This document shows, one piece after another, positions 19,201 through 26,638 of a stretch of 64,000 nt of DNA. Positions within the stretch are counted from its first letter, which is position 1; each line of letters opens with the position of its first letter. Source of the stretch: an uncultured Lachnospiraceae bacterium (GTDB lineage: Bacteria > Bacillota > Clostridia > Lachnospirales > Lachnospiraceae); NCBI GenBank assembly GCA_910585605.1, contig CAJUFL010000008.1, positions 1-64,000 of the forward strand. Reading direction: 5' to 3'. The notes below the pieces were generated by a model. It was given only the letters and a program-made list of their open reading frames with translations, made no database searches and was not told the origin of the DNA. The position numbers were made by a program, and so were the translations under genes.

Positions 19201-20773
19201 TGGTAACCTGGGCAAACAGCTGCTTGAAATAATTGAACAGCGGCTGTTTTCTATCGGATAAAACGGCAAGAGGAGAATCAATTCCCATCGCCTGAATTGC
19301 CTCCGTACCGTTTTGTGCCATCGGTAAAATGGCATTTACATCTTCATAGGTATATCCAAACGCTCTCTGAAGTTTTGCCCGCTCCTCTTTTGTATTCTCC
19401 TCTACCTTTTTATTCGGTATCTGAAGATTCTTTAAATATACCAGATTAGAATCTAACCACTCTCCATAAGGCTGTGCATCCGCATATATATTTTTTACTT
19501 CTTCATCTGAAATCAATTTTCCCGCTACTGTATCCACTAACAGCATCTTTCCCGGATGCAGTCTCTCTTTCACCACGATACGGCTTGGAGCAATGTCCAG
19601 CACACCTGTCTCTGAGGACAGGATTAAATTATCATCTTCCGTAATCATATATCTGGACGGCCGTAAACCGTTACGGTCAAGTACCGCCCCCATAATATCA
19701 CCATCCGTAAACAGAATGGATGCCGGACCGTCCCACGGCTCCATCATTGTTGCATAATACTGGTAAAAATCCTTTTTCTTCTGAGACATATACCGGTTAT
19801 TTTCCCATGGCTCCGGAATAGTGATCATTACTGCCAAAGGAAGCGGCATTCCACTCATCATCAAAAATTCCAATGTATTATCAAGCCTTGCAGAATCTGA
19901 TCCCTCTGGATCTACGACCGGTGTCAGCTTATGCATTTCTCCCTTAAAATGATCCGATTCCATTGATTCCTCTCTCGCATGCATTTTATCTGCATTACCG
20001 CGAATCGTATTAATCTCACCGTTATGTACCAGATAACGATACGGATGTGCTCTTAACCAGCTTGGAGTCGTATTAGTAGAAAAACGGGAATGTACCAGTG
20101 CAATAGCCGACTCATAGTCTTCGTCATGTAAGTCCTCAAAAAACAATCGCAGTTCATCTACCAGAAACATTCCTTTATATACGATTGTTCTGGAAGATAA
20201 AGAAACAACATAAGAATCATCATTAGACTGTTCAAATACCCGCCTTACGATATAAAGCTTGCGGTCAAAATCCAGCCCCTTATTCACTTCCTCCGGTCTT
20301 TTGATAAATGCCTGCATAATGCACGGCATAACATCTACTGCCTTTTTTCCCAGAATCTCAGGTTTTGTAGGAACCTTTCTCCAGCAAAGAAACTCCATCC
20401 CTTCTTTTTCAACAATAACCTCAAACATTTTCTTTGCCTGGTTTCTCTTTAATTCATCCTGTGGAAAGAAAAACATACCGATTCCGTAATCCCTCTCATT
20501 CCCCAAACTGACACCAAGACTGCCAGCCGCTTTACTAAAAAATTTATGGGATATCTGTAAGAGGATACCTACACCATCTCCTGTCTTCCCTTCTGCATCT
20601 TTTCCTGCCCTATGCTCCAGTTTCTCTACAATCTGCAATGCATTGGTCACTGTTGCATGGCTTTTCCTTCCCTTAATATTTACCACTGCCCCGATACCGC
20701 AGTTATCATGTTCAAATTCTGAGTGGTAAAGACCCATTTCCCGTTTTACAGCTTCATCAAATCTCTGTTTCAT
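16229..20773 (-). CDS. gltB: Glutamate synthase large subunit
   Basis: Large subunit of GOGAT, 1514 aa, cytoplasmic. It hydrolyses glutamine and channels ammonia to 2-oxoglutarate. Cys25 in HDNCGIGAVV is the expected N-terminal nucleophile after removal of a 24-residue propeptide. The class II amidotransferase domain runs to about 430, followed by the central domain, the FMN-binding synthase domain (with GEGGHLPGGKVYPW) and the C-terminal GXGXG beta-helix. Cys1122, Cys1128 and Cys1133 give the 3Fe-4S motif C-x5-C-x4-C. The length is normal. AGGAAAGGA lies 8 bases before the ATG. gltD follows almost without a gap, so the subunits are co-translated. This is a housekeeping pair lying between two surface-glycan loci. 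Confidence 0.98.
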   Translation of the reverse strand: MKQRFDEAVKREMGLYHSEFEHDNCGIGAVVNIKGRKSHATVTNALQIVEKLEHRAGKDAEGKTGDGVGILLQISHKFFSKAAGSLGVSLGNERDYGIGMFFFPQDELKRNQAKKMFEVIVEKEGMEFLCWRKVPTKPEILGKKAVDVMPCIMQAFIKRPEEVNKGLDFDRKLYIVRRVFEQSNDDSYVVSLSSRTIVYKGMFLVDELRLFFEDLHDEDYESAIALVHSRFSTNTTPSWLRAHPYRYLVHNGEINTIRGNADKMHAREESMESDHFKGEMHKLTPVVDPEGSDSARLDNTLEFLMMSGMPLPLAVMITIPEPWENNRYMSQKKKDFYQYYATMMEPWDGPASILFTDGDIMGAVLDRNGLRPSRYMITEDDNLILSSETGVLDIAPSRIVVKERLHPGKMLLVDTVAGKLISDEEVKNIYADAQPYGEWLDSNLVYLKNLQIPNKKVEENTKEERAKLQRAFGYTYEDVNAILPMAQNGTEAIQAMGIDSPLAVLSDRKQPLFNYFKQLFAQVTNPPIDAIREEVVTSTTVYLGADANILEEKPENCRVLKIFDPILTSLDLLKIRNMEVEGLKVGEVPITYYKNTSLEKAIDRLFVEADRLYRDGVNILILTDRGVDENHVAIPSLLAVSAMSQHLVRTKKKTSMSLILESAEPRCVHHFATLLGYGASAINPYLAQETIKELIDTNRLDKDYYAAVNDYNAAIIHGITKIASKMGISTIQSYQSSQIFEAIGINKAVVDRYFTNTVSRVEGIDIKDIEKQVDALHSAAFDPLGLDMDLSLESSGSHKYRSGKEEHLYNPQTIHLLQQATRVGDYTLFKQYSRLINEEMDAVNLRGLMEFNYPEKGIPIEEVETADSIVRRFKTGAMSYGSISKEAHETLAIAMNMLGGKSNSGEGGEDLERLTVGADGKNRCSAIKQVASGRFGVTSRYLTSAKEIQIKMAQGAKPGEGGHLPGGKVYPWIAKTRHSTPGVGLISPPPHHDIYSIEDLAQLIYDCKNANTDARISVKLVSEAGIGTVAAGVAKAGAQVILVSGYDGGTGAAPGNSIYNAGLPWEMGLAETHQTLIMNDLRNKVILETDGKLMTGRDVAVAAMLGAEEFGFATAPLVTMGCVMMRVCNLDTCPVGVATQNPELRKRFKGKPEYVVNFMIFIAEELREYMAKLGVRTVDELVGRTDLLKAGKKAAERKIDLSAILNNPFADSPQNKMVYHKKNVYDFELSGTVDEKILVKTFKEALAKRQKKSVEIDVRNTDRSVGTILGSEITKKYYDTLEEDTFTVKCNGSGGQSFGAFIPKGLTLELVGDSNDYFGKGLSGGKLIVYPPRTIQYKHEENIIIGNVALYGATSGKAYINGVAGERFAVRNSGATAVCEGVGDHGCEYMTGGRVVVLGDTGKNFAAGMSGGVAYVLDMNSDLYMKLNKEMVSIEQVSDKYDVLELKTMIKDHVAYTNSEIGKRILDDFGEYLSKFKKIIPHDYKKMMNMIVQMEEKGLSSEQAQIEAFYAMKK

Positions 20774-20927
20774 TATTTAGTCCTTTCCTAAAGCACAATT
20801 ATAATATACATATTATTATATATGAAAATATTATTATATTATAATGTGTGCATTATGATTATTGTGTTCTCATTTAAACTGATGTTATATTACATCCTTT
20901 TTTGCTTTTTGTAAATAGAATAAAAAC
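20774..20927 (-). promoter_or_regulatory. AT-rich leader/promoter region of gltB
   Basis: These 154 bases before gltB are extremely AT-rich and contain several TATAAT-like hexamers on the minus strand, but none has a convincing -35 box at 16-18 bases. An interrupted palindrome GATGT-6-ACATC lies at 20881-20896. A promoter that lacks a good -35 would fit regulator-dependent expression, as known for gltAB in Bacillus, but no regulator gene is nearby. Confidence 0.35.
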
Positions 20928-20958
20928 GACATATTGTCTAATAATCAGAAAATATGTC
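20922..20958 (-). terminator. Weak hairpin with T-tract upstream of gltB
   Basis: GACATATT (20928-20935) and AATATGTC (20951-20958) form an 8-bp AT-rich stem with a 15-base loop. On the minus strand the stem is followed by GTTTTTATT. It could end a short transcript arising from the 21001-21168 element or act as an attenuator before gltB. The stem is weak, so confidence is low. Confidence 0.35.
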
Positions 20959-21000
20959 TTATTAATTATATTTTGTATATTCAATTATCTAAATTATCTT

Positions 21001-21167
21001 TCATTCTCCATCATATATACACAATTTTTTCTTTTCTAATCCTGTATTTTTTGTCGTTACCCTAATCCAACGATGAGAAACACGCTTTGCAAATTTTTCT
21101 CGTTTGCGGGCGACTCCAAATTGGAATGCAGGCATTTCAGCTTAGCTCATGTCTTCCGCACAATAAC
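21001..21167 (-). other. Unexplained intergenic element with a 44-codon open frame (small ORF, ncRNA or dispersed repeat)
   Basis: Between the transpeptidase terminator and the gltB leader lies a stretch clearly richer in G and C than its flanks, mainly 21060-21165 on the minus strand. An ATG at 21135 opens 44 codons ending with TGA at 21001. The predicted peptide is basic (it includes GVARKREKFAKRVSHRWIRV), but no clear ribosome site precedes it, and an in-frame TAA sits two codons before the ATG. It could be a small protein, a structured RNA ending at the weak hairpin at 20922-20958, or a copy of an intergenic repeat family. I cannot decide among these. Confidence 0.35.
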
Positions 21168-21201
21168 AAAAAACCGTCATTTTTTTCAAAATGACGGTTT
21201 T
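21168..21201 (-). terminator. Strong rho-independent terminator after the L,D-transpeptidase gene
   Basis: A perfect 14-bp stem (arms at 21170-21183 and 21188-21201, core AAAACCGTCATTTT) closes a TTTC tetraloop. On the minus strand it is followed by a T-run. It lies 34-67 bases after the transpeptidase stop. A-rich and T-rich flanks make it usable on either strand. Confidence 0.85.
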
Positions 21202-21234
21202 CTAAACATTTATCAGCCCAACGAAATGTCTATA

Positions 21235-22368
21235 CTATTTAAATGCCGGATCTGTCGGATCCCATGTATGTCTGGAACTTAACTTTGCTGCCTTCGGCTT
21301 ATCAAAAGGTCCCGGATTCTTCTTATTATTATAGATGATAACCTTTGTCCCTATTTTACAATTATCATAAATCCACTTTGCATCTCCTGCCGTTAACCGG
21401 ATACAGCCATGGGAAGCCATCGTTCCAAGTTTGTTATAGGCAGATACATTCAGGGATCTATTGTCTCTTTCCCTATCATAGTATACTGAATGGAACAAAA
21501 TATCAAATGTAAGATGTTCGCACCACTGCCCCCAGGACGGTCCCATTAATTCATGCCAGCGTAGCTTGTCTCTAATCTTAAAGGTTCCTATCGGCGTCTC
21601 TTTACCTGCTGATGATACAAATGCCACAACCGGTATCGTATATCCTCTTAATCCATCCTTCGCATATACAGTCACACAGCTCGCAGTACGGTTTACACGA
21701 ATCAGATATGAAGATTTTTGTTTCTTTGTAAGCTTTTTCCTCACATCCTGCTGCAACTGTCCCTTTTTATTAAAGAAGTATTTGTATTTATCTACATAAT
21801 TCCAGCCGGTTAACGCATTAAAGTTATCTTTGTCAAAATAATAACGCTTATTCTTGCTATTACGGTACCAGCCGGATTTTAAAGTATATGTATCTGTAAA
21901 ATAATAATATTTGCCATCTACTTTATTAACCCCTTCTTTCTCATACCGTTCTCCATTTTTCTTCTGAAAATAATAATACTGCTTCTTTACCTTGATAATA
22001 CCTGTTTTCATCGTATGTTTCTTGGTAAAGTAGTAGGTTTTGCCATCAATTGTCCGCATACCCTTTTTAGTATAAAGAGTACCATCCGTATTAAAATAAT
22101 AGAGTTGTCCATCAATAAGCTTGACGCCCTTTACCTTTTTCCCATTTACATAATAACTTGTCTTATCATCATTCCATCCATTCGTAACCGTATCACCCTG
22201 ATTCTGATCTGCTGTAGTCGGCTGTTCCGTTGTTGCTGTTTGATCATTCTTTGGTGTCTCCGGTTCTGATTTAATTACCGTATCTGCTTTTGCAATATTC
22301 CCTATCAACAGTAATCCACATAATACGAAACACATCAGAAGATAACTGTCTTTTAAAATTTTTTTCAT
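21235..22368 (-). CDS. Secreted L,D-transpeptidase (YkuD) with wall-binding repeats
   Basis: An exported 377-aa enzyme. A hydrophobic signal segment spans about residues 8-28, followed by a Thr/Gln-rich linker to about 62. Six or so GW/YYF-type wall-binding repeats (for example GMRTIDGKTYYFTKKHTMKT) occupy about 64-205, and a YkuD domain about 220-350. The catalytic motif SHGCIRL is at residues 319-325 with Cys322 as nucleophile, and His293 is the upstream conserved histidine. Such enzymes make 3-3 crosslinks or attach proteins to peptidoglycan. A sigma-A promoter lies at 22429-22457 and a strong terminator follows, so it is probably transcribed alone. The repeats resemble choline-binding modules, but the ligand in this organism is unknown. 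Confidence 0.9.
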   Translation of the reverse strand: MKKILKDSYLLMCFVLCGLLLIGNIAKADTVIKSEPETPKNDQTATTEQPTTADQNQGDTVTNGWNDDKTSYYVNGKKVKGVKLIDGQLYYFNTDGTLYTKKGMRTIDGKTYYFTKKHTMKTGIIKVKKQYYYFQKKNGERYEKEGVNKVDGKYYYFTDTYTLKSGWYRNSKNKRYYFDKDNFNALTGWNYVDKYKYFFNKKGQLQQDVRKKLTKKQKSSYLIRVNRTASCVTVYAKDGLRGYTIPVVAFVSSAGKETPIGTFKIRDKLRWHELMGPSWGQWCEHLTFDILFHSVYYDRERDNRSLNVSAYNKLGTMASHGCIRLTAGDAKWIYDNCKIGTKVIIYNNKKNPGPFDKPKAAKLSSRHTWDPTDPAFK

Positions 22369-22428
22369 ACTATACGCTCCTATAACTTTAAACTGGATTA
22401 TTTGTCTTGTTTCCTTTAACAGTTTCTT

Positions 22429-22457
22429 ATTATATTACCAAACAATCCACATTTCAA
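22429..22457 (-). promoter_or_regulatory. Predicted promoter of the L,D-transpeptidase gene
   Basis: On the minus strand TTGAAA (22457-22452) and TATAAT (22434-22429) lie exactly 17 bases apart, in the 118-base gap about 60 bases before the transpeptidase ATG. Confidence 0.75.
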
Positions 22458-22486
22458 GGGCTTCGACAAAACTTGCAGAATCTTCA

Positions 22487-23839
22487 TTATTTCTTCACTT
22501 TTATCTTTTTTACTTTGCTATACGAACTGTAATACGTCTTGCCATTCTGCTTCTTATATGCCCTCACTTTTATATAATACGTTTTGCCTTTTTTCAATTT
22601 TGTCAGTGTATAAACTGTCTTCTTTCCTGTCTTTTTCTTTGCCTTTGCAAATTTTTTACTGGTTCCATAACGAATCTGATATCCATCTGCACCTTTCACC
22701 TTTTGAATGGTAACCTTAATCTTTCTGCCCTTTCCATTCACAGCTTTAATCGTTGGCTTTGACAATTTCACAGTCTGACCGGGAACTGGACTTTGCTCTC
22801 CTCTGGACCGGTACTGACCAAAAACCCACTTGCCGGCAGGGGACAGATCAGAGGACCTCCATCCGCTTTTCTTTCCGGTTCCTGATTTTAAAAGGGATGC
22901 CGTTTCTGCCTTATTACTGAGGCTCCATGCAAAATAACTGATCTGGTTGGCATCCAGCAGATCCAGCCACTTCTTCGCCTCTCCTGTATTCATACTCCCA
23001 GCTCCACTGGCCTCTGACACACCAAATTCGGTTACCATGACCGGCAGTCCGTTAGCCAGTGCTGTTTTGAATTTTTCCCGGTAACTCTCCTTATGTGTAG
23101 CAGAATAAAAATGAAGCGTATACATTATATTATCATAAGAAAGCGGTGACTTTGATGCCACATCTACATCCTGTGACCAATTCGGTGTTCCCACAATAAT
23201 CACGGCATCCTTATCATTTGCACGAATGACCGGAATGATCGTTTTGGCATATGTGGTAATGTCTGACCACGTAGTCCCTCCATTTGGTTCATTGCAGATT
23301 TCATACAGTACATTATCATAATCAGCATATTTCTTTGACATTTCTTCAAAGAATGCCTTTGCCTGTTTTTTGTATTTATTGGGATTCTGGTCATTTAATA
23401 CATGCCAGTCAATGATCACATACATTCCAAGTTCTGAAGCTGCCGTTACCCCTGTATGAATCCTCTCTTTTAAAGTCTTTTGCACCATACTTTGAGACTC
23501 AGGTGCTGAACCTTTATCACAGTATCCATAATACTCTGTTGTATACATGGCAAGCCGTACTGCATTTACACCATAATCATCCCGCAGGGTCTGAAAAGCG
23601 GCCTTTGAGATATATGGATACCCCACATCCCAGTTGATTCCATGGGTGCTGACACCTCTAAGAACAACTTCCTTACCAGTCTTCTGACTCACCAGCCTGG
23701 TTCCTGATACCGACAAGGCACCATTTTCTTCCACTGCACCAGCCATAACCAGCTTTCCATGCAACAGCAAAAGTATTGTCAAAAAAAGCAGTCCCCATAT
23801 AATATGTCCCTGTTTCATGCGATACCTGTTTTCTTTCAT
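22487..23839 (-). CDS. Secreted GH5 family glycoside hydrolase with C-terminal Fn3-like domain
   Basis: A secreted beta-glycanase of the cellulase (GH5) clan, 450 aa. A signal segment lies at about 12-34. The catalytic barrel spans about 45-340, with RGVSTHGINW at 61-70, IIDWHVLNDQNP, and acid/base Glu184 in CNEPNGG. HFYSATHK and nucleophile Glu271 in MVTEFGVS complete the active site. The last 90 residues form a Lys-rich Fn3-like domain (KIKVTIQKVKGADGYQIRYG and KGKTYYIKVRAYKK). Fn3 plus a highly basic C terminus suggests cell-wall retention. Only one base separates it from the stop of the transglutaminase-like gene, and its GGAG lies within that gene's end, so the two are coupled. The substrate (cellulose-like, mixed-linkage glucan or a wall glycan) cannot be told from sequence. 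Confidence 0.9.
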   Translation of the reverse strand: MKENRYRMKQGHIIWGLLFLTILLLLHGKLVMAGAVEENGALSVSGTRLVSQKTGKEVVLRGVSTHGINWDVGYPYISKAAFQTLRDDYGVNAVRLAMYTTEYYGYCDKGSAPESQSMVQKTLKERIHTGVTAASELGMYVIIDWHVLNDQNPNKYKKQAKAFFEEMSKKYADYDNVLYEICNEPNGGTTWSDITTYAKTIIPVIRANDKDAVIIVGTPNWSQDVDVASKSPLSYDNIMYTLHFYSATHKESYREKFKTALANGLPVMVTEFGVSEASGAGSMNTGEAKKWLDLLDANQISYFAWSLSNKAETASLLKSGTGKKSGWRSSDLSPAGKWVFGQYRSRGEQSPVPGQTVKLSKPTIKAVNGKGRKIKVTIQKVKGADGYQIRYGTSKKFAKAKKKTGKKTVYTLTKLKKGKTYYIKVRAYKKQNGKTYYSSYSKVKKIKVKK

Positions 23840-23840
23840 C

Positions 23841-26432
23841 CTATTCTCCTCCTTTTCTCATGACACCTTTTTTGTCAAAATAATATCTTTTCTTCCTGAT
23901 CGTTTTCCACCCGGTCTGCATCACACCCTGTTTGTTAAAGTAATACTTTTTCTTCTTGATTGTCTTCCACCCGGTCTGCATCACACCCTGTTTGCCAAAA
24001 TAATACTTTTTCTTCTTGATCGTCTTCCACCCGGTCTGCATCACACCCTGTTTGCCAAAATAATACTTTTTCTTTTTGATCGCCTTCCACCCGGTCTGCA
24101 TCACACCCTGTTTATCAAAATAATACTTTTTCTTCTTGATTGTTTTCCACCCGGTCTGTGCTGCCCCTTGTGTATCAAAATAATATCTTTTCCCTGAAAT
24201 ATTCCGCCATCCAGTTGACATAATACCATTTTTATTAAAATAATAACGCTTGGCTTCAATTATCTGCCAACCGGTAGATGCCAGTGTACCACCAGAATTA
24301 AAATAATACTGTCTTCCGTCAATCGTCTGCCAGCCAGTTAACATCACTCCATTTATGTCAAAATAATATTGATATCCCGCCAGACTCTGCCAACCAGTTA
24401 ACATAACACCATCTTTATCAAAATAATACTTTTTCCCATCAATCATCTGCCAGTCAGTCAATATCCCATTTTCGTTCTGATAATATATCTTTCCTTTGAT
24501 CTCTTGCCAGCCGTTCACTTTTTTGCCGTTCTTTCCAATATAATAATTTCTGCCATCAATCTGACAGAATTGATCGGACAGCATTCTTCCATTATCATAA
24601 TAAGAAATGCTGCCATCCACGTCCACAAATGGTCCATTTGGAATAACCTTAACAGAATAGCTTCCCGAAACTCCGTCATAGGATACCGCCGTGATTACCG
24701 CCTCACCCGGTGAAACTCCTTTCACTCTTCCGTTAATATCTACAGCAGCAACTGACGGATTACTGCTTGTCCACTCCTGAATCCGTTTATTTGTGGCATT
24801 ATCAGGCAGTACCGATACCTTTAGATCAACCTTTTCACTATACATCTTACCGTTCACCATGGACAAATGCATCACCGGTTCGCCGTTTATATGAATCTCC
24901 TTTACAGGAACATAAAATAAATCCGCTGGGAGTGTATAAGAATAAATCCGCTGCTCACAATTCTGATATCCCACACTATCCTCGTCTACTCTCTGGTTTC
25001 TGGTGGCATACCGGAACTGACCTTTCTGATATGTGAGCCCATAAATCAATTCATTTTCAGCAAGCTGGGGGGTGCATACCGTCAGCTTGTCACCGTTCCT
25101 GAACCCATAAGCATATATATTTTTACTGTCATGATATAGAACATAGCTATCCGTTACCGCCATTTTTGCCCCATTCATATAATTCCAGCTGTCAGTTTCA
25201 GACAGTTCCAAATCCGTAACTTTAACCGTGTCGGCTATCAGCCCGGAAGTAGTGCGAAATCTCGTCCGGTAAAGACATCCGTCATCCCCTATATAATAAT
25301 AAGCTTCCTTACAATAAAATATCCCGCTGTTTACCTGATTCCAAAAAGCATCATCATATGCAGTTCCCTGACAGGTTCTGTCCGTATTTTCTACAACATG
25401 GTTCAAAAAACTGTCCTGTCCTTTCAGAAAATACTGATGATTAACATTTCCCAAAGTATCCCAGTTGGGATCATCCCAGGTACAATCTACATAATAACTG
25501 CTTCCGCTCAAGGTAATCGTATTCCAGACATGATCCGTATTAGATGCAAACCCGACATTTTCAATTCCCGCGGCCTCCAATAAATACTTATAAGAAAGTG
25601 CATATCCCTGACAGACTGCCATCCCATTTACCAAAGTTCCGTAAATATCATAATCTGAATCCGGAATCCGACTGCCAGCTGGATCTTTTTTATATTCCAG
25701 ATATGCCGCATAGTCATACTGTGTATTTAAGATCAGATACTCATGAATCATAAGTGCCTTTTCCACACTGCTCATTCCGTTTACCAATACAGACGAAAGT
25801 ATATTTTCTTTTTGTGTTTCTACCTGTGCAATCAATCCTCTGATCTTATCCCTTTGGGGAATATATTCCTTTTTCGTTTCTGAGACAGTAACCGTATCCT
25901 GATATTCATAAAAGCCACAGCAATAATTTACAATCTCTGTAGGATCTGTATCGGATAACGGAAAAGTATTCACTTTATATCCGTTTCTGATATAAAACAA
26001 TTCCGGATTGCTGTTTATCACATCAGAAATCACTTCTTTAAACTCTTCCCTTGTAAGTGCAAATTCTGCCACATCAATCTGCTTTTCCAAAGCTGTCATA
26101 CCGTTATATAACATTCTGGCACATTCTCTTTTTCTATCCTCCAATGTCTCATTATCGTTTCCTCTGGCAATTGCCACAGCTTTTTGTTTTTCCAAAAGGC
26201 TGTCAGCATTCCTTGTTCCTGATGACAAATAAAATGAAATAGATTCTACATCCTCTCTATCAAAATTATAATGATTATGAAATATTGAGAAACCTCCCGT
26301 CTGAAGCAATTTCATTTCCTCATTATAGCAGCCATCCGTACCCTTTACCGCCGCATTGACCTTCATTATATTTGCAAAAATACCAGATAAGATTCCCGCT
26401 CCTGCTATTATCAACAACATAAGCCTTCTCAT
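23841..26432 (-). CDS. Secreted transglutaminase-like protein with Big_2 domain and long wall-binding repeat array
   Basis: An 863-aa exported protein. A signal peptide MRRLMLLIIAGAGILSG starts the protein and a helical region reaches about 220. A transglutaminase-like domain carries a Cys-His-Asp triad at Cys274 (MAVCQGYA), His301 (DHVWN) and Asp316 (YVDCTW). A bacterial Ig-like Big_2 domain lies at about 510-596. About 13 wall-binding repeats of 20-21 residues fill about 605-863. The last five repeats (GWKTIKKKKYYF type) are nearly identical and very Lys-rich. I place the start at the ATG at 26432, which has AGGGG 9 bases upstream and begins the signal peptide. The open frame to 26594 runs through the hairpin element at 26530-26551. 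The domain may act as a protease or crosslinker at the wall. GH5 follows in the same operon. Confidence 0.88.
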   Translation of the reverse strand: MRRLMLLIIAGAGILSGIFANIMKVNAAVKGTDGCYNEEMKLLQTGGFSIFHNHYNFDREDVESISFYLSSGTRNADSLLEKQKAVAIARGNDNETLEDRKRECARMLYNGMTALEKQIDVAEFALTREEFKEVISDVINSNPELFYIRNGYKVNTFPLSDTDPTEIVNYCCGFYEYQDTVTVSETKKEYIPQRDKIRGLIAQVETQKENILSSVLVNGMSSVEKALMIHEYLILNTQYDYAAYLEYKKDPAGSRIPDSDYDIYGTLVNGMAVCQGYALSYKYLLEAAGIENVGFASNTDHVWNTITLSGSSYYVDCTWDDPNWDTLGNVNHQYFLKGQDSFLNHVVENTDRTCQGTAYDDAFWNQVNSGIFYCKEAYYYIGDDGCLYRTRFRTTSGLIADTVKVTDLELSETDSWNYMNGAKMAVTDSYVLYHDSKNIYAYGFRNGDKLTVCTPQLAENELIYGLTYQKGQFRYATRNQRVDEDSVGYQNCEQRIYSYTLPADLFYVPVKEIHINGEPVMHLSMVNGKMYSEKVDLKVSVLPDNATNKRIQEWTSSNPSVAAVDINGRVKGVSPGEAVITAVSYDGVSGSYSVKVIPNGPFVDVDGSISYYDNGRMLSDQFCQIDGRNYYIGKNGKKVNGWQEIKGKIYYQNENGILTDWQMIDGKKYYFDKDGVMLTGWQSLAGYQYYFDINGVMLTGWQTIDGRQYYFNSGGTLASTGWQIIEAKRYYFNKNGIMSTGWRNISGKRYYFDTQGAAQTGWKTIKKKKYYFDKQGVMQTGWKAIKKKKYYFGKQGVMQTGWKTIKKKKYYFGKQGVMQTGWKTIKKKKYYFNKQGVMQTGWKTIRKKRYYFDKKGVMRKGGE
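23881..24180. repeat. Five 60-base near-identical tandem repeats encoding wall-binding modules
   Basis: The coding sequence repeats with an exact 60-base period in five highly similar copies (23881, 23941, 24001, 24061, 24121). They differ by only a few bases each, apart from the last 30 bases of the fifth copy. Older, diverged copies continue upstream to about 24540. Each copy encodes one 20-residue GW/YYF repeat. Such arrays gain and lose copies by recombination. The opposite strand is open throughout only because of the period. Confidence 0.95.
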
Positions 26433-26529
26433 ATCATCCGACCCCTTCCTACTATCCCTCTTATTTATAAATGCTCCTGCTAATAAAGAAACTTTATCCA
26501 TAAAATATCTGTTATTTAATAATTCAATA

Positions 26530-26600
26530 ACCCCGCTGCAAGCAGCGGGGTATTTTAGCTCCTCGCGGCACTCATCAAATACCATTACATACACTTTTAC
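26530..26600. repeat. Palindromic intergenic element between the LCP gene and the transglutaminase-like gene
   Basis: A perfect 10-bp stem with a 2-base loop (CCCCGCTGC at 26531-26539 against GCAGCGGGG at 26542-26550) stands in AT-rich sequence. A GC-rich flank (CTCCTCGCGGCACTCATC, 26561-26578) follows. On the minus strand the hairpin follows the LCP gene, but its T-tract is poor (GTTATTGAATT), so it is a weak terminator at best. The compact GC-rich palindrome plus conserved-looking flank suggests a REP- or MITE-like element. It lies within the region open upstream of the transglutaminase-like signal peptide. Confidence 0.55.
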
Positions 26601-26638
26601 CTGACTTGTTACTCACGAGATTTAATATCTGTTTTATT

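Noticed and set aside
23817..24197. Open frame on the plus strand with a repetitive Leu/Pro/His-rich product
   Set aside because: It is the reverse side of the 60-base coding repeats. The exact period keeps any frame without a stop open, and there is no ribosome site.
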